Below, in pieces: positions 27,599 to 35,650 of a stretch of DNA of 64,000 nt (position 1 is its first letter; every line of letters begins with the position of its first letter). This DNA comes from Haloarchaeobius litoreus (GTDB lineage: Archaea; Halobacteriota; Halobacteria; Halobacteriales; Natrialbaceae). The stretch spans positions 992,001 through 1,056,000 of the forward strand of contig NZ_JANHJR010000001.1 of the NCBI RefSeq assembly GCF_024495425.1, given 5' to 3'. The position numbers were made by a program, and so were the translations under genes. The notes under the pieces were generated by a model. That model saw nothing but the letters and a program-made list of their open reading frames with translations. It searched no databases and had not been told where the DNA came from.

Positions 27599-28029
27599 CC
27601 CGAGACCTGCACCGTCAGCACGGGGACCTCCGAGGACCTGACGACGCGCTCGGCGACGCTCCCGAGGAGGAGCCTGTCGATGCCGCCACGGCCGTGGGTG
27701 CCCATCACGACGAGGTCGCAGTCCTCCGACTCCGCGTATCGGACGACCTGCTTCGCCGGGGTCCCCTCCAGGAGCGCCGTCTCGACGGGCACACCGGACT
27801 CCTCGGCGAGCTCGACGACGCGGTCCAGCGCCGCCTCGCCCTCGCGTTCGAGCATCTCGTGCAGACCCTCCCACGCGGTCTCCATCGGAACGCCCCCGTA
27901 GCTGGCCGAGTCGACGACGTAGACGGCGTGGATGGTCGCGTCGTGGGCGACCGCGAGGTCGATGGCGTGGCGGACCGCCCGTTCGCCCTCCTCCGAGCCA
28001 TCGGTCGGCACCAGTAAACGGTCGTACAT
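27595..28029 (-). CDS. Universal stress protein (UspA family)
   Basis: 144 residues starting MYDRLLVPTDGS. The nucleotide-binding motif reads GTHGRGGIDRLLLGSVAERV, with the G-2x-G-9x-G-S pattern that usually binds ATP. Single-domain cytoplasmic stress protein; haloarchaea carry many. The start at 28029 is preferred because the fold begins there. Confidence 0.88.
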   Translation of the reverse strand: MYDRLLVPTDGSEEGERAVRHAIDLAVAHDATIHAVYVVDSASYGGVPMETAWEGLHEMLEREGEAALDRVVELAEESGVPVETALLEGTPAKQVVRYAESEDCDLVVMGTHGRGGIDRLLLGSVAERVVRSSEVPVLTVQVSG

Positions 28030-28101
28030 GTGGTGTGCTATCACGTTGGTCGGGGCGGGTCTTGAGTGTGCCGTCGGTTCACCGGCCGATGCCACCGCCC
28101 G

Positions 28102-29175
28102 CTAGCGGACGACCGCGCGGATGTCGTCGACCCCGGCTCGGCGGACAACCGCCCGGACCACGTCCTTCGCACCCGTGAGGTTGTGCGAGTCACCGTCGAG
28201 GACGACCAGCTCGGCGTCCCGACCGGGCTCGACGAGCCCGCAGTTCAGGGCGGCGATGTCGGCCCCGGCCACTGTCGCCATCCGGAGCACCTCTGTCGCG
28301 GAGACGTCGAACAGCTTGGCCGCGAACTCCATCTCGCGAAACATCGACGGCGAGTTCAGGAACACGTTGTCGGTGCCGAGCGCGACCGAAGTCCGTTCCA
28401 GCAGCTCCGACACCGGCGGGAGCCCCACGTCCGTGACGAGGTTCGACCGCGGACAGACGGCCACCGGCGTCGCCGCGTCCGCCAGCCGGTCGAGGTGCCA
28501 CGGTTCGGGGTGGACCATGTGGACGAGGAAGTCCGGATCGAGGTCCATCGCGCCGTCGATGTCGGAGCTGTCGACCTCGCCGGCGTGGATGCCGAACAGC
28601 TTGCCCTCGCGGGCGGTCGCCGCGCGCTCCCGTTCGAAGTCGGCGTCGTTCGTCCCCGACGCGCCGTAGCCGTCGGCCGCGTGCATGGCGTCCGTGCTTC
28701 CCCGGCCGAGCACCACCGACTCGACGGGGACGTTCTCGCCGGCGGCGCGGATCTCCTTCACGCCCTCGACGTCACCCTCGCGGAACTCGATGTGGGCGGC
28801 GGTCCCTGCCTCGGCCATGAACTCGAGCGACCGGTGCATCGCGGCTATCTTCTCCTCGGTGCTCGCCTGTCGCAGGAGCCGATGTTTCAGCCCGTTCGGC
28901 GGGGCGACCAGTTCCTCGAGGGAGAGCCCGCCGCCGGCCTCCTTCGCGATGGAGTCGCCGATGTGCGTGTGGGCGTTGACGAACGCCGGGAGGACGATGT
29001 CGTCGCTCTCGACCGGCTCCTCCTCGACGGACGCGATGACGCCGTCCTCGACGACGACCCGGCCCTCGACGGGCTCGAACTCGCGGCCGCGGAGGATGGT
29101 GCCCTCGACGAGGCGCTGGCCGCCGTCGGTCGCTGTCCGACCGCCCGTCGTCGTCCCGCTCTCGCCCCCCGTCAT
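28102..29175 (-). CDS. Amidohydrolase of the cytosine deaminase/TRZ-ATZ class
   Basis: 357 residues from ATG 29175. A Gly/Thr-rich N-terminus leads into the amidohydrolase barrel: NAHTHIGDS carries the HxH metal site, FGIHAGEVD and VHMVHPEPW further histidines, and ALGTDNVFLNSP the catalytic Asp. Substrates in this class are often cyclic amidines or aminopurines; I cannot choose one. Its start overlaps the stop of the HD phosphohydrolase gene (ATGA). The pairing with an HD nucleotide hydrolase hints at nucleotide or base metabolism. Confidence 0.8.
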   Translation of the reverse strand: MTGGESGTTTGGRTATDGGQRLVEGTILRGREFEPVEGRVVVEDGVIASVEEEPVESDDIVLPAFVNAHTHIGDSIAKEAGGGLSLEELVAPPNGLKHRLLRQASTEEKIAAMHRSLEFMAEAGTAAHIEFREGDVEGVKEIRAAGENVPVESVVLGRGSTDAMHAADGYGASGTNDADFERERAATAREGKLFGIHAGEVDSSDIDGAMDLDPDFLVHMVHPEPWHLDRLADAATPVAVCPRSNLVTDVGLPPVSELLERTSVALGTDNVFLNSPSMFREMEFAAKLFDVSATEVLRMATVAGADIAALNCGLVEPGRDAELVVLDGDSHNLTGAKDVVRAVVRRAGVDDIRAVVR

Positions 29176-30395
29176 TGGCCGTACTGGTCGAGGGTCCCCT
29201 GCAGCCCCCTGACCTCGGCGACGAGCGCGCCGTCGATCTCGAGGCCGAGCACGCGCACGGCGGCGGTGCCGACCTGGTCGGTCACGTCCGCGGGGGAGTA
29301 GACCCCGAGTCGCCACTGCGCGAGCTGGGCGGACTGGAGGGCCTCGACCAGCGGCGACTGCTCGTCGAGCCGTCGGGCCTCGCCGCCGACGAGCACGCGC
29401 GTCGAGGACTCGTCCATCGACGGCTCCCCAGGCACGTCGAGCACGACCTGGTCGGGGTCGACGCCCGCCCGTTCGGCGATCTCCAGCTCGTACCCCCGCA
29501 CGTCCTGGTGCTTGATGTCGAGCACGGCTTCGGGCACGTTGGCCCGCTCGGCCCAGACCGCCCGCTTGTAGAGGTCGCGCTCGTCGAACCGGCGGGCCAC
29601 GTCTGCCGTCTCCTCGGTGTTGCGGAGCGCGACGAGGAAGCCGGGGTCGTCCATCCGTCGGAGGTCCTCCGCGTCGTACTCGGTGGAGTCGAGCAGGCGC
29701 TCGCCCGCCCGCCGGAGCATCGTCTTCGAGATGCGGGTGACGTGGTGGTCGTAGACGGTGGGCGTCATCAGCGCGCGGGCGACGAGCAGGCTCTCTGCGG
29801 TCTGGACGTTGCCCTCGGCGAGGACGAGCTCGCCGTCCTGGAAGGTGAGCTCGCGAACGAGCCGGGCGTGGTCGATGGTGCCGTAGGGGACGCCCGTGTG
29901 GTGGGCGTCGCGAACGAGGTAGTCCATCCGGTCGACGTCGAGCTCGCCGGAGACGAGCTGCCCGAACCGGCCGTCACCGGCGACGAGGTCGGCGACCTCG
30001 CGCGGTTCGATATCGTGCTCCCGCAGCACCGCTGCCACGTCGCCGCGCTCGAACAGTTCGTGGACATCGTCGTGGTACTTCCCGGTGCGACGGTGCGTGA
30101 GTGGTTCGAGGTTGTGACTGAACGGGCCGTGGCCCACGTCGTGGAGCAGCGCCGCGGCCTTCACCTTCTCCGCCCGCGGGCCCCCCACGTTCAGGTGGTC
30201 GAGCGCCTCGCAGGTGTTGTGGTAGACCCCCAGCGAGTGCTCGAAGCGGGTGTGGTTCGCCGACGGGTAGACGAGCGACGCGGTCCCCAGCTGTTTGATG
30301 TGCCGGAGTCGCTGCATCTCGGGTGTGTCCAGCAGCGCCCGAGCCACGCCCTCGACCTCGATGTGGTCGTGGACGCTGTCCTTGATGGTCTTCAT
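29172..30395 (-). CDS. HD-domain phosphohydrolase, dNTPase/SAMHD1-like
   Basis: 407 residues. RFEHSLGVYH (about 50-59), LLHDVGHGPFSH (about 83-94) and DVDRMDYLVRD (about 153-163) give the H...HD...D metal centre of dGTPase-type enzymes. The C-terminal 150 residues are a haloarchaeal extension. It probably hydrolyses deoxynucleoside triphosphates or related nucleotides. Coupled to the downstream amidohydrolase by ATGA overlap. A small palindrome, CACG-AAAA-CGTG at 30507-30518, lies upstream. Confidence 0.83.
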   Translation of the reverse strand: MKTIKDSVHDHIEVEGVARALLDTPEMQRLRHIKQLGTASLVYPSANHTRFEHSLGVYHNTCEALDHLNVGGPRAEKVKAAALLHDVGHGPFSHNLEPLTHRRTGKYHDDVHELFERGDVAAVLREHDIEPREVADLVAGDGRFGQLVSGELDVDRMDYLVRDAHHTGVPYGTIDHARLVRELTFQDGELVLAEGNVQTAESLLVARALMTPTVYDHHVTRISKTMLRRAGERLLDSTEYDAEDLRRMDDPGFLVALRNTEETADVARRFDERDLYKRAVWAERANVPEAVLDIKHQDVRGYELEIAERAGVDPDQVVLDVPGEPSMDESSTRVLVGGEARRLDEQSPLVEALQSAQLAQWRLGVYSPADVTDQVGTAAVRVLGLEIDGALVAEVRGLQGTLDQYGQ

Positions 30396-30531
30396 TGCCC
30401 CCCGATTCGGCGTGTTCGTACAAAAGGAGACGGGTCAAAGGCCCACCGGGGTCGGGCCTCCGGACACTCGCGGCACCGACCCGACGCGTCGCTCGGCACG
30501 TTGCGTCACGAAAACGTGTCGTGGTCCCCGC

Positions 30532-30705
30532 TCAGACTGCGTTCGCCTCGTCGTACGCCATACCGAGCGACTCCACGACCCGGTGGATGGGGAGGGAGAC
30601 GCCGAGCTGCCGCATCGCCAGTGCGAGTGGCATCAGCACGATACCGGCGGCGATGCTCAGCTGGTACAGCACGAACAGGCTTGCCGTGTAGGCCCTGTCT
30701 ATCAT
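30532..30705 (-). CDS. 57-residue membrane protein
   Basis: Short ORF (ATG 30705, stop 30532-30534) in the gap above the HD gene. It has a polar start (MIDRAYTAS), one long hydrophobic segment (about 9-33), an amphipathic tail with LPIHRVV and an acidic end. A clear TATA box sits 29-39 bases upstream, which supports expression. Similar tiny proteins recur in haloarchaea to my knowledge, but I cannot name a family. Confidence 0.55.
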   Translation of the reverse strand: MIDRAYTASLFVLYQLSIAAGIVLMPLALAMRQLGVSLPIHRVVESLGMAYDEANAV

Positions 30706-30733
30706 CGGTCTTCACGCGACGGTGAGATTGGCC

Positions 30734-30744
30734 CGTATATAAGC
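30734..30744 (-). promoter_or_regulatory. TATA box of the 57-residue gene
   Basis: Minus-strand GCTTATATACG, one of the best archaeal TATA matches here, 29-39 bases before ATG 30705. Confidence 0.6.
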
Positions 30745-30798
30745 TTTCCTGCCGAACGCCGGTGTGACAATCCCACGCAAACCCGGCGCAGTCTTGCG

Positions 30799-30808
30799 AT
30801 TAAAACAT
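30799..30808 (+). promoter_or_regulatory. TATA-like box, candidate distal promoter of the DUF555 gene
   Basis: GATTAAAACA in a local AT-rich stretch. A transcript starting about 25-30 bases downstream (near 30833) would carry a leader of about 145 bases containing the structured region at 30845-30902. Confidence 0.4.
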
Positions 30809-30844
30809 AGTTGTGTGATGGACAATCCGAACTGCGAAAGTGGC

Positions 30845-30902
30845 GGGAATACGGGTTCCCAACGGGTTCCGAACACCCGTGATTCCCGTAACTTATGGGA
30901 AT
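30845..30902 (+). promoter_or_regulatory. Cluster of complementary GGGAAT/ATTCCC and ACGGGT/ACCCGT elements
   Basis: GGGAAT at 30845-30850 and 30897-30902, ATTCCC at 30882-30887, GGTTCCC at 30854-30860, ACGGGTT at 30851-30857 and 30862-30868, ACCCGT at 30875-30880. Several mutually exclusive hairpins are possible in RNA. It could be a leader element, a small RNA or a cluster of DNA-binding sites. Confidence 0.4.
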
Positions 30903-30978
30903 GATGTGAATCTCGTGCGCTTCTCCACGGCGGGAGCGAACCGCAAAACAAGCCTTGCTCCGGCCCCTCGGTGCGAGC

Positions 30979-31341
30979 ATGAGCAACTATCTCGTTGTGA
31001 TGGAAGCGGCGTGGTTGGTTCGCGATGTCACCGATATCAACGACGCCATCGGCGTCGCCGTGAGCGAGGCGGGCAAGCGCCTGAACGAGCAGGGCAAGGA
31101 CTTCGTCGAGGTCAACGTCGGCCTCACCGACTGTCCGGCCTGTGGCGAGCCGTTCGAGTCCTCCTACATCGCCGCCGACACCGCGCTCGTCGGCCTGATG
31201 CTGGAGATGGAGGTGTTCAACGCCGACAGCGAGGAGCACGCGAACCGCATCGCAAAGAGCGAGGTCGGCGGTGCCCTGCGTGACGTCCCGCTCAAGGTCG
31301 TCGAGACCATCAAGCGCCAGAGCGACGACGACGACGAGTGA
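30979..31341 (+). CDS. DUF555 (UPF0212) family protein
   Basis: 120 residues from ATG 30979. Conserved archaeal protein of unknown function; the pattern MSNYLVVMEAAW, DCPACGEPFESSYI (one CxxC) and NRIAKSEVGGAL is characteristic. The single CxxC might bind metal in a dimer. No partner gene is apparent; the HTH-CBS gene follows 42 bases later with its own promoter. Confidence 0.85.
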   Translation: MSNYLVVMEAAWLVRDVTDINDAIGVAVSEAGKRLNEQGKDFVEVNVGLTDCPACGEPFESSYIAADTALVGLMLEMEVFNADSEEHANRIAKSEVGGALRDVPLKVVETIKRQSDDDDE

Positions 31342-31352
31342 CACCCGGAACA

Positions 31353-31363
31353 CTTATTCTATA
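31353..31363 (+). promoter_or_regulatory. TATA box of the HTH-CBS gene
   Basis: CTTATTCTATA, 21-31 bases before ATG 31384; the transcript should be leaderless. Confidence 0.55.
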
Positions 31364-31383
31364 ACCTTGGGTAATCCCCGGAT

Positions 31384-31923
31384 ATGGAACTCCCGACTCC
31401 GGCGGACCTGCGCGAGCGCCGTACGGAACTGGAGCTCACCCAGAGCGAGCTCGCCGACGCCGCCGACGTCTCACAGCCGCTCATCGCCCGCATCGAGGGC
31501 GGTGACGTCGACCCCCGACTCTCGACCCTGCGCCGCATCGTCGAGGCGCTGGACGAGGCCGAAGGTGAGATCGTCCGCGCGGGCGACCTGATGCACGAGG
31601 ACGTCATCAGCATCGCGCCCGACGACACCGTCAGTGACGCCGTCCGCACGATGGAGCGCGAGGCGTACTCCCAGCTGGCGGTTATCAAGGACGGCATCCC
31701 CGTCGGCAGCATCAGCCAGTCCGACCTCGTCCACGTCGAGGAGGGCGCACGCGACGAGGCGGTGCGCGAGTACATGAGCGAATCCTTCCCGACCGTCTCC
31801 GAGGACGCGACACTGGAAGAGGTCAGCAACCTGCTCGACCACTACAAGGCCGTGATGGTCACGAAGGGCGGCGAGACGCTCGGCATCATCACCGAGGCCG
31901 ACATCGCGGCGCGGCTCTCCTGA
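31384..31923 (+). CDS. XRE-type HTH plus two CBS domains, ligand-sensing regulator
   Basis: 179 residues. Cro/C1-type HTH at about 7-55 (RRTELELTQSELADAADVSQPLIARIE), then CBS1 (about 68-118, starting DLMHEDVISIAPD) and CBS2 (about 125-178, YMSESFPTVSEDATL). CBS pairs bind adenine nucleotides or S-adenosylmethionine, so it probably senses energy or methyl status. This architecture is widespread in archaea. Confidence 0.85.
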   Translation: MELPTPADLRERRTELELTQSELADAADVSQPLIARIEGGDVDPRLSTLRRIVEALDEAEGEIVRAGDLMHEDVISIAPDDTVSDAVRTMEREAYSQLAVIKDGIPVGSISQSDLVHVEEGARDEAVREYMSESFPTVSEDATLEEVSNLLDHYKAVMVTKGGETLGIITEADIAARLS

Positions 31924-31966
31924 CGCCTGGCAAAGGTTGACTTGCAGTGCCCTCGAAACGTCGAGT

Positions 31967-32401
31967 ATGGCCGTCTCAAGTCACGTCCCGGCTCCAACGT
32001 CGGCGTCCCGGGCCATCCGTGACGCCCTCGCGACCTGGATCGCCTTCCTCGCACTCCTCCTCGTCGCCGGCCTCGCCACCGGCGTCTGGTGGCCGACGGA
32101 CGTCCAGCTGTCGGCCGTCCTCACCGACATCGGACCGCTCTACGGACTGCTGTCGCTCGGGCTGGTCGGGCTCCCGGTGTTCGCCCTCCGCCGGTATCGG
32201 TTCCTCTCCCCGGTCGCGCTCCTGGTCGGCTGGCTCGTCCTCGGGTTCGCCTTCGGCCTCACGCTCGGCTTCCAGCCGGTCCGAGGCCTCTACATCGCCG
32301 TCCTGTACGGGTTCCTGCCGACGGCGGCGTACCCGCTGCTCGCCGGGGTGGAGTACGTGTTCCGTCGGATGGGTGCGAAGAAGTCCTCGACCGCCGTCTG
32401 A
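31967..32401 (+). CDS. Four-helix membrane protein
   Basis: 144 residues from ATG 31967. A polar N-terminus of about 22 residues precedes four hydrophobic helices (about 24-44, 54-74, 78-100, 103-122) and a basic tail (RRMGAKK). No family recognised. It converges on purM with two bases between stops. Confidence 0.6.
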   Translation: MAVSSHVPAPTSASRAIRDALATWIAFLALLLVAGLATGVWWPTDVQLSAVLTDIGPLYGLLSLGLVGLPVFALRRYRFLSPVALLVGWLVLGFAFGLTLGFQPVRGLYIAVLYGFLPTAAYPLLAGVEYVFRRMGAKKSSTAV

Positions 32402-32403
32402 GT

Positions 32404-33381
32404 CTACGACAGCGAGAGCCCGCGGACCTCCACCGAGTCGCCCTCGGTGACCTCGCCGATTACCTGTCCGTCCTCGGTCGCGTCGGCGAGGTCGTCGGCC
32501 TGCTCCGGAGGAACGGCCGCGACGAAGCCGGTACCCATGTTGAACGTGCGGTACATCTCCTCCGGCGGGACGTTGCCGAGGTCCTGCACGAAGCCGAAGA
32601 TCGGCTGCGCCGGGAACGGGTCCTCGATACGGTACTCGAACGCGCCCAGTCGCGAGAGGTTCGTCCAGCCGCCGCCGGTGACGTGGGCCGCCGCACGCAC
32701 GTCGTGCTCGCGCATCGGTTCGAGCAGGTCGGTGTAGATGCGTGTCGGTTCGAGCAGGACCTCGCCGATGCGCCGCTCGGGTTCGGGCGGGAACGGGTCG
32801 TCGTAGTCGTGCTCGCGGGTCACCGCGGTCCGGGCGAGCGTGAGACCGTTCGAGTGGATACCGGAGGACGGCCACGCGACCAGCGTGTCGCCTTCCTGCG
32901 CCTCGCCGTCGAACACGGCATCTTTCGGCGCGAGTCCCGCACAGGTGCCCGCGAGGTCCAGCCCGTCGACGACCTCCGGCATGACGGCCGTCTCGCCGCC
33001 CAGCAGGGCGACGTTGGCGCGCGCTGCGGCCTCCGCGAGCCCCTCGCCGACCTGCTCGGCGAACGCCTCCGAGGGCTCGTCGACGGCGAGGTAGTCGACG
33101 AACGCGACGGGGTTCACACCCGCAGCGACGAGGTCGTTCGCGTTCATCGCCATGCAGTCGATGCCGACGGTGGAGTAGTCGCCCAGCGCCTCCGCGACGA
33201 GCAGCTTCGTGCCGACGCCGTCGGTCGCCAGGGCGAGGTACTGGTCGCCGATGTCGAGCATCCCCGCGTACTCCGTGTCGACGACGTTGCCGACCGCGTT
33301 CAAGAGCGCCGCCGTCGCCGCCTCGCTCTCCTCGATGTCGACCCCCGCGTCCGCGTACGTGAGCTCCTCGTCCTCGGTCAT
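32404..33381 (-). CDS. purM: Phosphoribosylformylglycinamidine cyclo-ligase
   Basis: 325 residues from ATG 33381. Catalyses ring closure of FGAM to AIR in purine synthesis, using ATP. Landmarks: start YADAGVDIE, LATDGVGTKL (about 52-61), GIDCMAMNANDL, LLGGETAVMP, PSSGIHSNGLTLAR and HVTGGGWTNL. The length matches the family. Monocistronic; neighbours are unrelated. Confidence 0.95.
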   Translation of the reverse strand: MTEDEELTYADAGVDIEESEAATAALLNAVGNVVDTEYAGMLDIGDQYLALATDGVGTKLLVAEALGDYSTVGIDCMAMNANDLVAAGVNPVAFVDYLAVDEPSEAFAEQVGEGLAEAAARANVALLGGETAVMPEVVDGLDLAGTCAGLAPKDAVFDGEAQEGDTLVAWPSSGIHSNGLTLARTAVTREHDYDDPFPPEPERRIGEVLLEPTRIYTDLLEPMREHDVRAAAHVTGGGWTNLSRLGAFEYRIEDPFPAQPIFGFVQDLGNVPPEEMYRTFNMGTGFVAAVPPEQADDLADATEDGQVIGEVTEGDSVEVRGLSLS

Positions 33382-33419
33382 GGCAGAGAGCGCGCTTGGC
33401 ACCCGCAAAAGCCCACCGA

Positions 33420-33429
33420 ATTCTAGAAT
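33420..33429. promoter_or_regulatory. Short palindrome between purM and the molybdopterin gene
   Basis: ATTCTAGAAT, a perfect 10-base palindrome, with a further half-site ATTCT five bases on (33431). It sits in the 107-base divergent gap and may belong to either promoter. A weak TATA-like CTTTAGGTA (33452-33460) serves the plus-strand gene. Confidence 0.3.
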
Positions 33430-33488
33430 CATTCTGGCCCGAGTTCGAACAACGGCTTTAGGTACCCGGTGCCAGGGGTACACCGAGG

Positions 33489-35003
33489 ATGGCTGACAGA
33501 GTCACGGGTGAGCGCCTGACGGACGCGCTGGTGGCGGTACTGGCCGGTGTCGCGGCGACCGCCGGGTCGTTCGCGCTGGCGGGCTGGTCGCGCGACACGT
33601 TCGTCGTCGCCCCCATCGACGCACGCATCGTCCAGCTGACGCCGGGCCCGATAGTCGCGTTCGCGATAGAGGAGTTCGGCGCGGCCGGGCACATCCTGCA
33701 CATCACGCTCGCCCTCGCCGTGGTCGTCGGTGGGCTCGGGCTCGCGACGGTCGCTGCACTCGCCGTCGGGCACCGCGCGGGCGGTCCCCCGCTGGCGCTC
33801 GCCCTCTCCGGTCTGTTCGTCTTCGCCGGCCTCTACCTGCCGACAGGCGCGCTCCAGCCCGCGATTCTCGGCACGCTCTCCGCGATGGCCGTGGTCGGGG
33901 TGTACGCCGCCGCGCTCGACCCCCGGATGCGCTCCGACACCGACGGGTACATGCCCGACGACGCCGCACGTCGGCAGACCCTCGGGCTCGCGCTCGGGAC
34001 CGTCGCCTACGCAGGTGTCGGTGCCGCCCTCGGGAGCCGTCGGGAGTCCGTCGCCCCCACCGAGCCCCTCGATTCCGCCCAGCGACGGGCCGCCGAGGAC
34101 CGCCTCTCCGAGGCGGCGGCCCGCTCGTTCGAGTCGGAGCGCCTGGGCGGCATGGTCACTCCCAACGCTGAGTTCTACGAGACTGACATCGCCACGTTCG
34201 ACCCCGACGTCGAGCCGTCGACGTGGGAGCTCCAGGTCACCGGCTCCGTCGACCAGGCGGTGTCGATGGACTACTACGACCTCACCGGGATGGAGCCCGA
34301 GCACCGGTTCGTCACGCTGCGCTGCGTCGGCGAGGAGCTCAACGGGCACAAGCTGGACAACGCGCTCTGGACCGGCGTGCCCATCGCCGAGTTCCTCGAC
34401 CGGGCCGGCCCGTCGCCGGAGTGCGGCTGCGTGAAGGTGTACGCCGCCGACGACTACTACCAGGTGTTCCCGCTGGAGGTGATGGAGACCGCCTTCCTCG
34501 CGTACGGGATGAACGGCCGGCGGCTCCCGACGAGCCACGGCAAGCCCGCCCGCCTGCTCGTCCCCGGCCACTGGGGCGAGATCAACGTCAAGTGGGTCAC
34601 CGAGATCGAGCTCATCGACGAACAGCAGCAGGGCTACTGGGAGGAGCGCGGCTGGCACGGCACCGGGCCCGTCAACACCGTCGCGAAGCTGTACGACGAG
34701 GGCATCACCGTCCGGGACGACGGCACGGTCCAGCTCGTCGGCCACGCCTACGCAGGGCTGCGCGGCATCGACCGCGTCGAGGTGTCGACCGACGGCGGCG
34801 ACACCTGGGACGACGCCGAGCTCTCCGAGCCCCTGCCCGACGAGGACGTCTGGCGGATGTACCGCTACGAGTTCCAGGGCGACGACCGGCACGAGGTCGT
34901 CGTCAGGGCCACCGACGGCACGGGAGCGCTCCAGCCACGGGAGGCGGCCAGTCCGTACCCGAACGGGGCCAGCGGCTGGGTGTCGAAGACGGTCGATGTC
35001 TAG
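33489..35003 (+). CDS. Membrane-anchored molybdopterin oxidoreductase (sulfite oxidase/YedY fold)
   Basis: 504 residues. The first 185 residues form about five hydrophobic helices. The rest is a Mo-binding domain of the sulfite-oxidase class, with probable Mo-ligand C279 in LRCVGEELNG, a KVTEIELID-like stretch near 378, and a C-terminal beta-sandwich dimer domain (about 400-500, VEVSTDGGDTW). Unlike typical YedY, no Tat motif precedes the catalytic domain; it is tethered by helices. The electron acceptor is unknown, as no cytochrome gene is adjacent. Downstream lies an ArsR-like regulator. Confidence 0.83.
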   Translation: MADRVTGERLTDALVAVLAGVAATAGSFALAGWSRDTFVVAPIDARIVQLTPGPIVAFAIEEFGAAGHILHITLALAVVVGGLGLATVAALAVGHRAGGPPLALALSGLFVFAGLYLPTGALQPAILGTLSAMAVVGVYAAALDPRMRSDTDGYMPDDAARRQTLGLALGTVAYAGVGAALGSRRESVAPTEPLDSAQRRAAEDRLSEAAARSFESERLGGMVTPNAEFYETDIATFDPDVEPSTWELQVTGSVDQAVSMDYYDLTGMEPEHRFVTLRCVGEELNGHKLDNALWTGVPIAEFLDRAGPSPECGCVKVYAADDYYQVFPLEVMETAFLAYGMNGRRLPTSHGKPARLLVPGHWGEINVKWVTEIELIDEQQQGYWEERGWHGTGPVNTVAKLYDEGITVRDDGTVQLVGHAYAGLRGIDRVEVSTDGGDTWDDAELSEPLPDEDVWRMYRYEFQGDDRHEVVVRATDGTGALQPREAASPYPNGASGWVSKTVDV

Positions 35004-35010
35004 CGATGTC

Positions 35011-35020
35011 ACTAAATAGC
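35011..35020 (+). promoter_or_regulatory. TATA-like box of the wHTH gene
   Basis: ACTAAATAGC, 27-36 bases before ATG 35048. Confidence 0.4.
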
Positions 35021-35047
35021 CGGTCCGAGCACGCATGAGACGAACCG

Positions 35048-35329
35048 ATGGAGAAGGCGTTGTGGTACCTACTGGTCGGGACACGCGGCGGGAAGAACCG
35101 GGTGCGAATCATCCGGTCGCTCGACGAGCGCCCACGCAACGCCAACCAGCTCGCCGAGGCCATCGACGTGGACTACAACACCGTCCGACACCATCTGGAG
35201 ATGCTGGTCGAACACAACATCCTCGAGAAGGGCGGTGAGGACTACGGCGCGATGTACTTCCTCACCGACCAGTTCGAGCACAACAGGGAGACGTTCGAGA
35301 ACGTGACAGAACACATGGAGGAGACATGA
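35048..35329 (+). CDS. Winged HTH (ArsR-like) regulator
   Basis: 93 residues. Winged HTH across most of the chain: NRVRIIRSLDERPRNANQLAEAI and YNTVRHHLEMLVEHNILEKGG. The C-terminus is short and acidic. Coupled by ATGA overlap to a small membrane protein, a pair that recurs in haloarchaea, so the membrane partner may control or be controlled by it. Confidence 0.8.
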   Translation: MEKALWYLLVGTRGGKNRVRIIRSLDERPRNANQLAEAIDVDYNTVRHHLEMLVEHNILEKGGEDYGAMYFLTDQFEHNRETFENVTEHMEET

Positions 35330-35622
35330 GCATGGACCAGACGATAGCGGTCGCGAGCGCCTTCGCCGGAATCAACGTCGTCCTGCTGACCGTCCTGACG
35401 GTCATCTGGATACGGAACTACCGGACGTTCCGCACGCCGTTGATACTCGGCCTCGTCGCCTTCGCGCTCGTCATGCTGCTTGAGAACGCCACCGCGTTGT
35501 ACTTCTTCTTCAGCATGAAGATGTTCTACGGCAACGCGCCCAGCGTCCAGCAGGCCGTCGCGGTCCTGCGCGGGATGCAGTTCGTCGCCCTGCTGTTCCT
35601 GACCTGGGTGACGCTGAAGTAG
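35326..35622 (+). CDS. Three-helix membrane protein paired with the wHTH
   Basis: 98 residues with three hydrophobic helices (about 7-27, 38-60, 77-97) and no catalytic motif. Its start overlaps the regulator stop, so the two are co-expressed. The function is not recognised; possibly a membrane sensor. Confidence 0.6.
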   Translation: MSMDQTIAVASAFAGINVVLLTVLTVIWIRNYRTFRTPLILGLVAFALVMLLENATALYFFFSMKMFYGNAPSVQQAVAVLRGMQFVALLFLTWVTLK

Positions 35623-35650
35623 CCGAAGCGACCGTCGTCACAGCGTCCCC

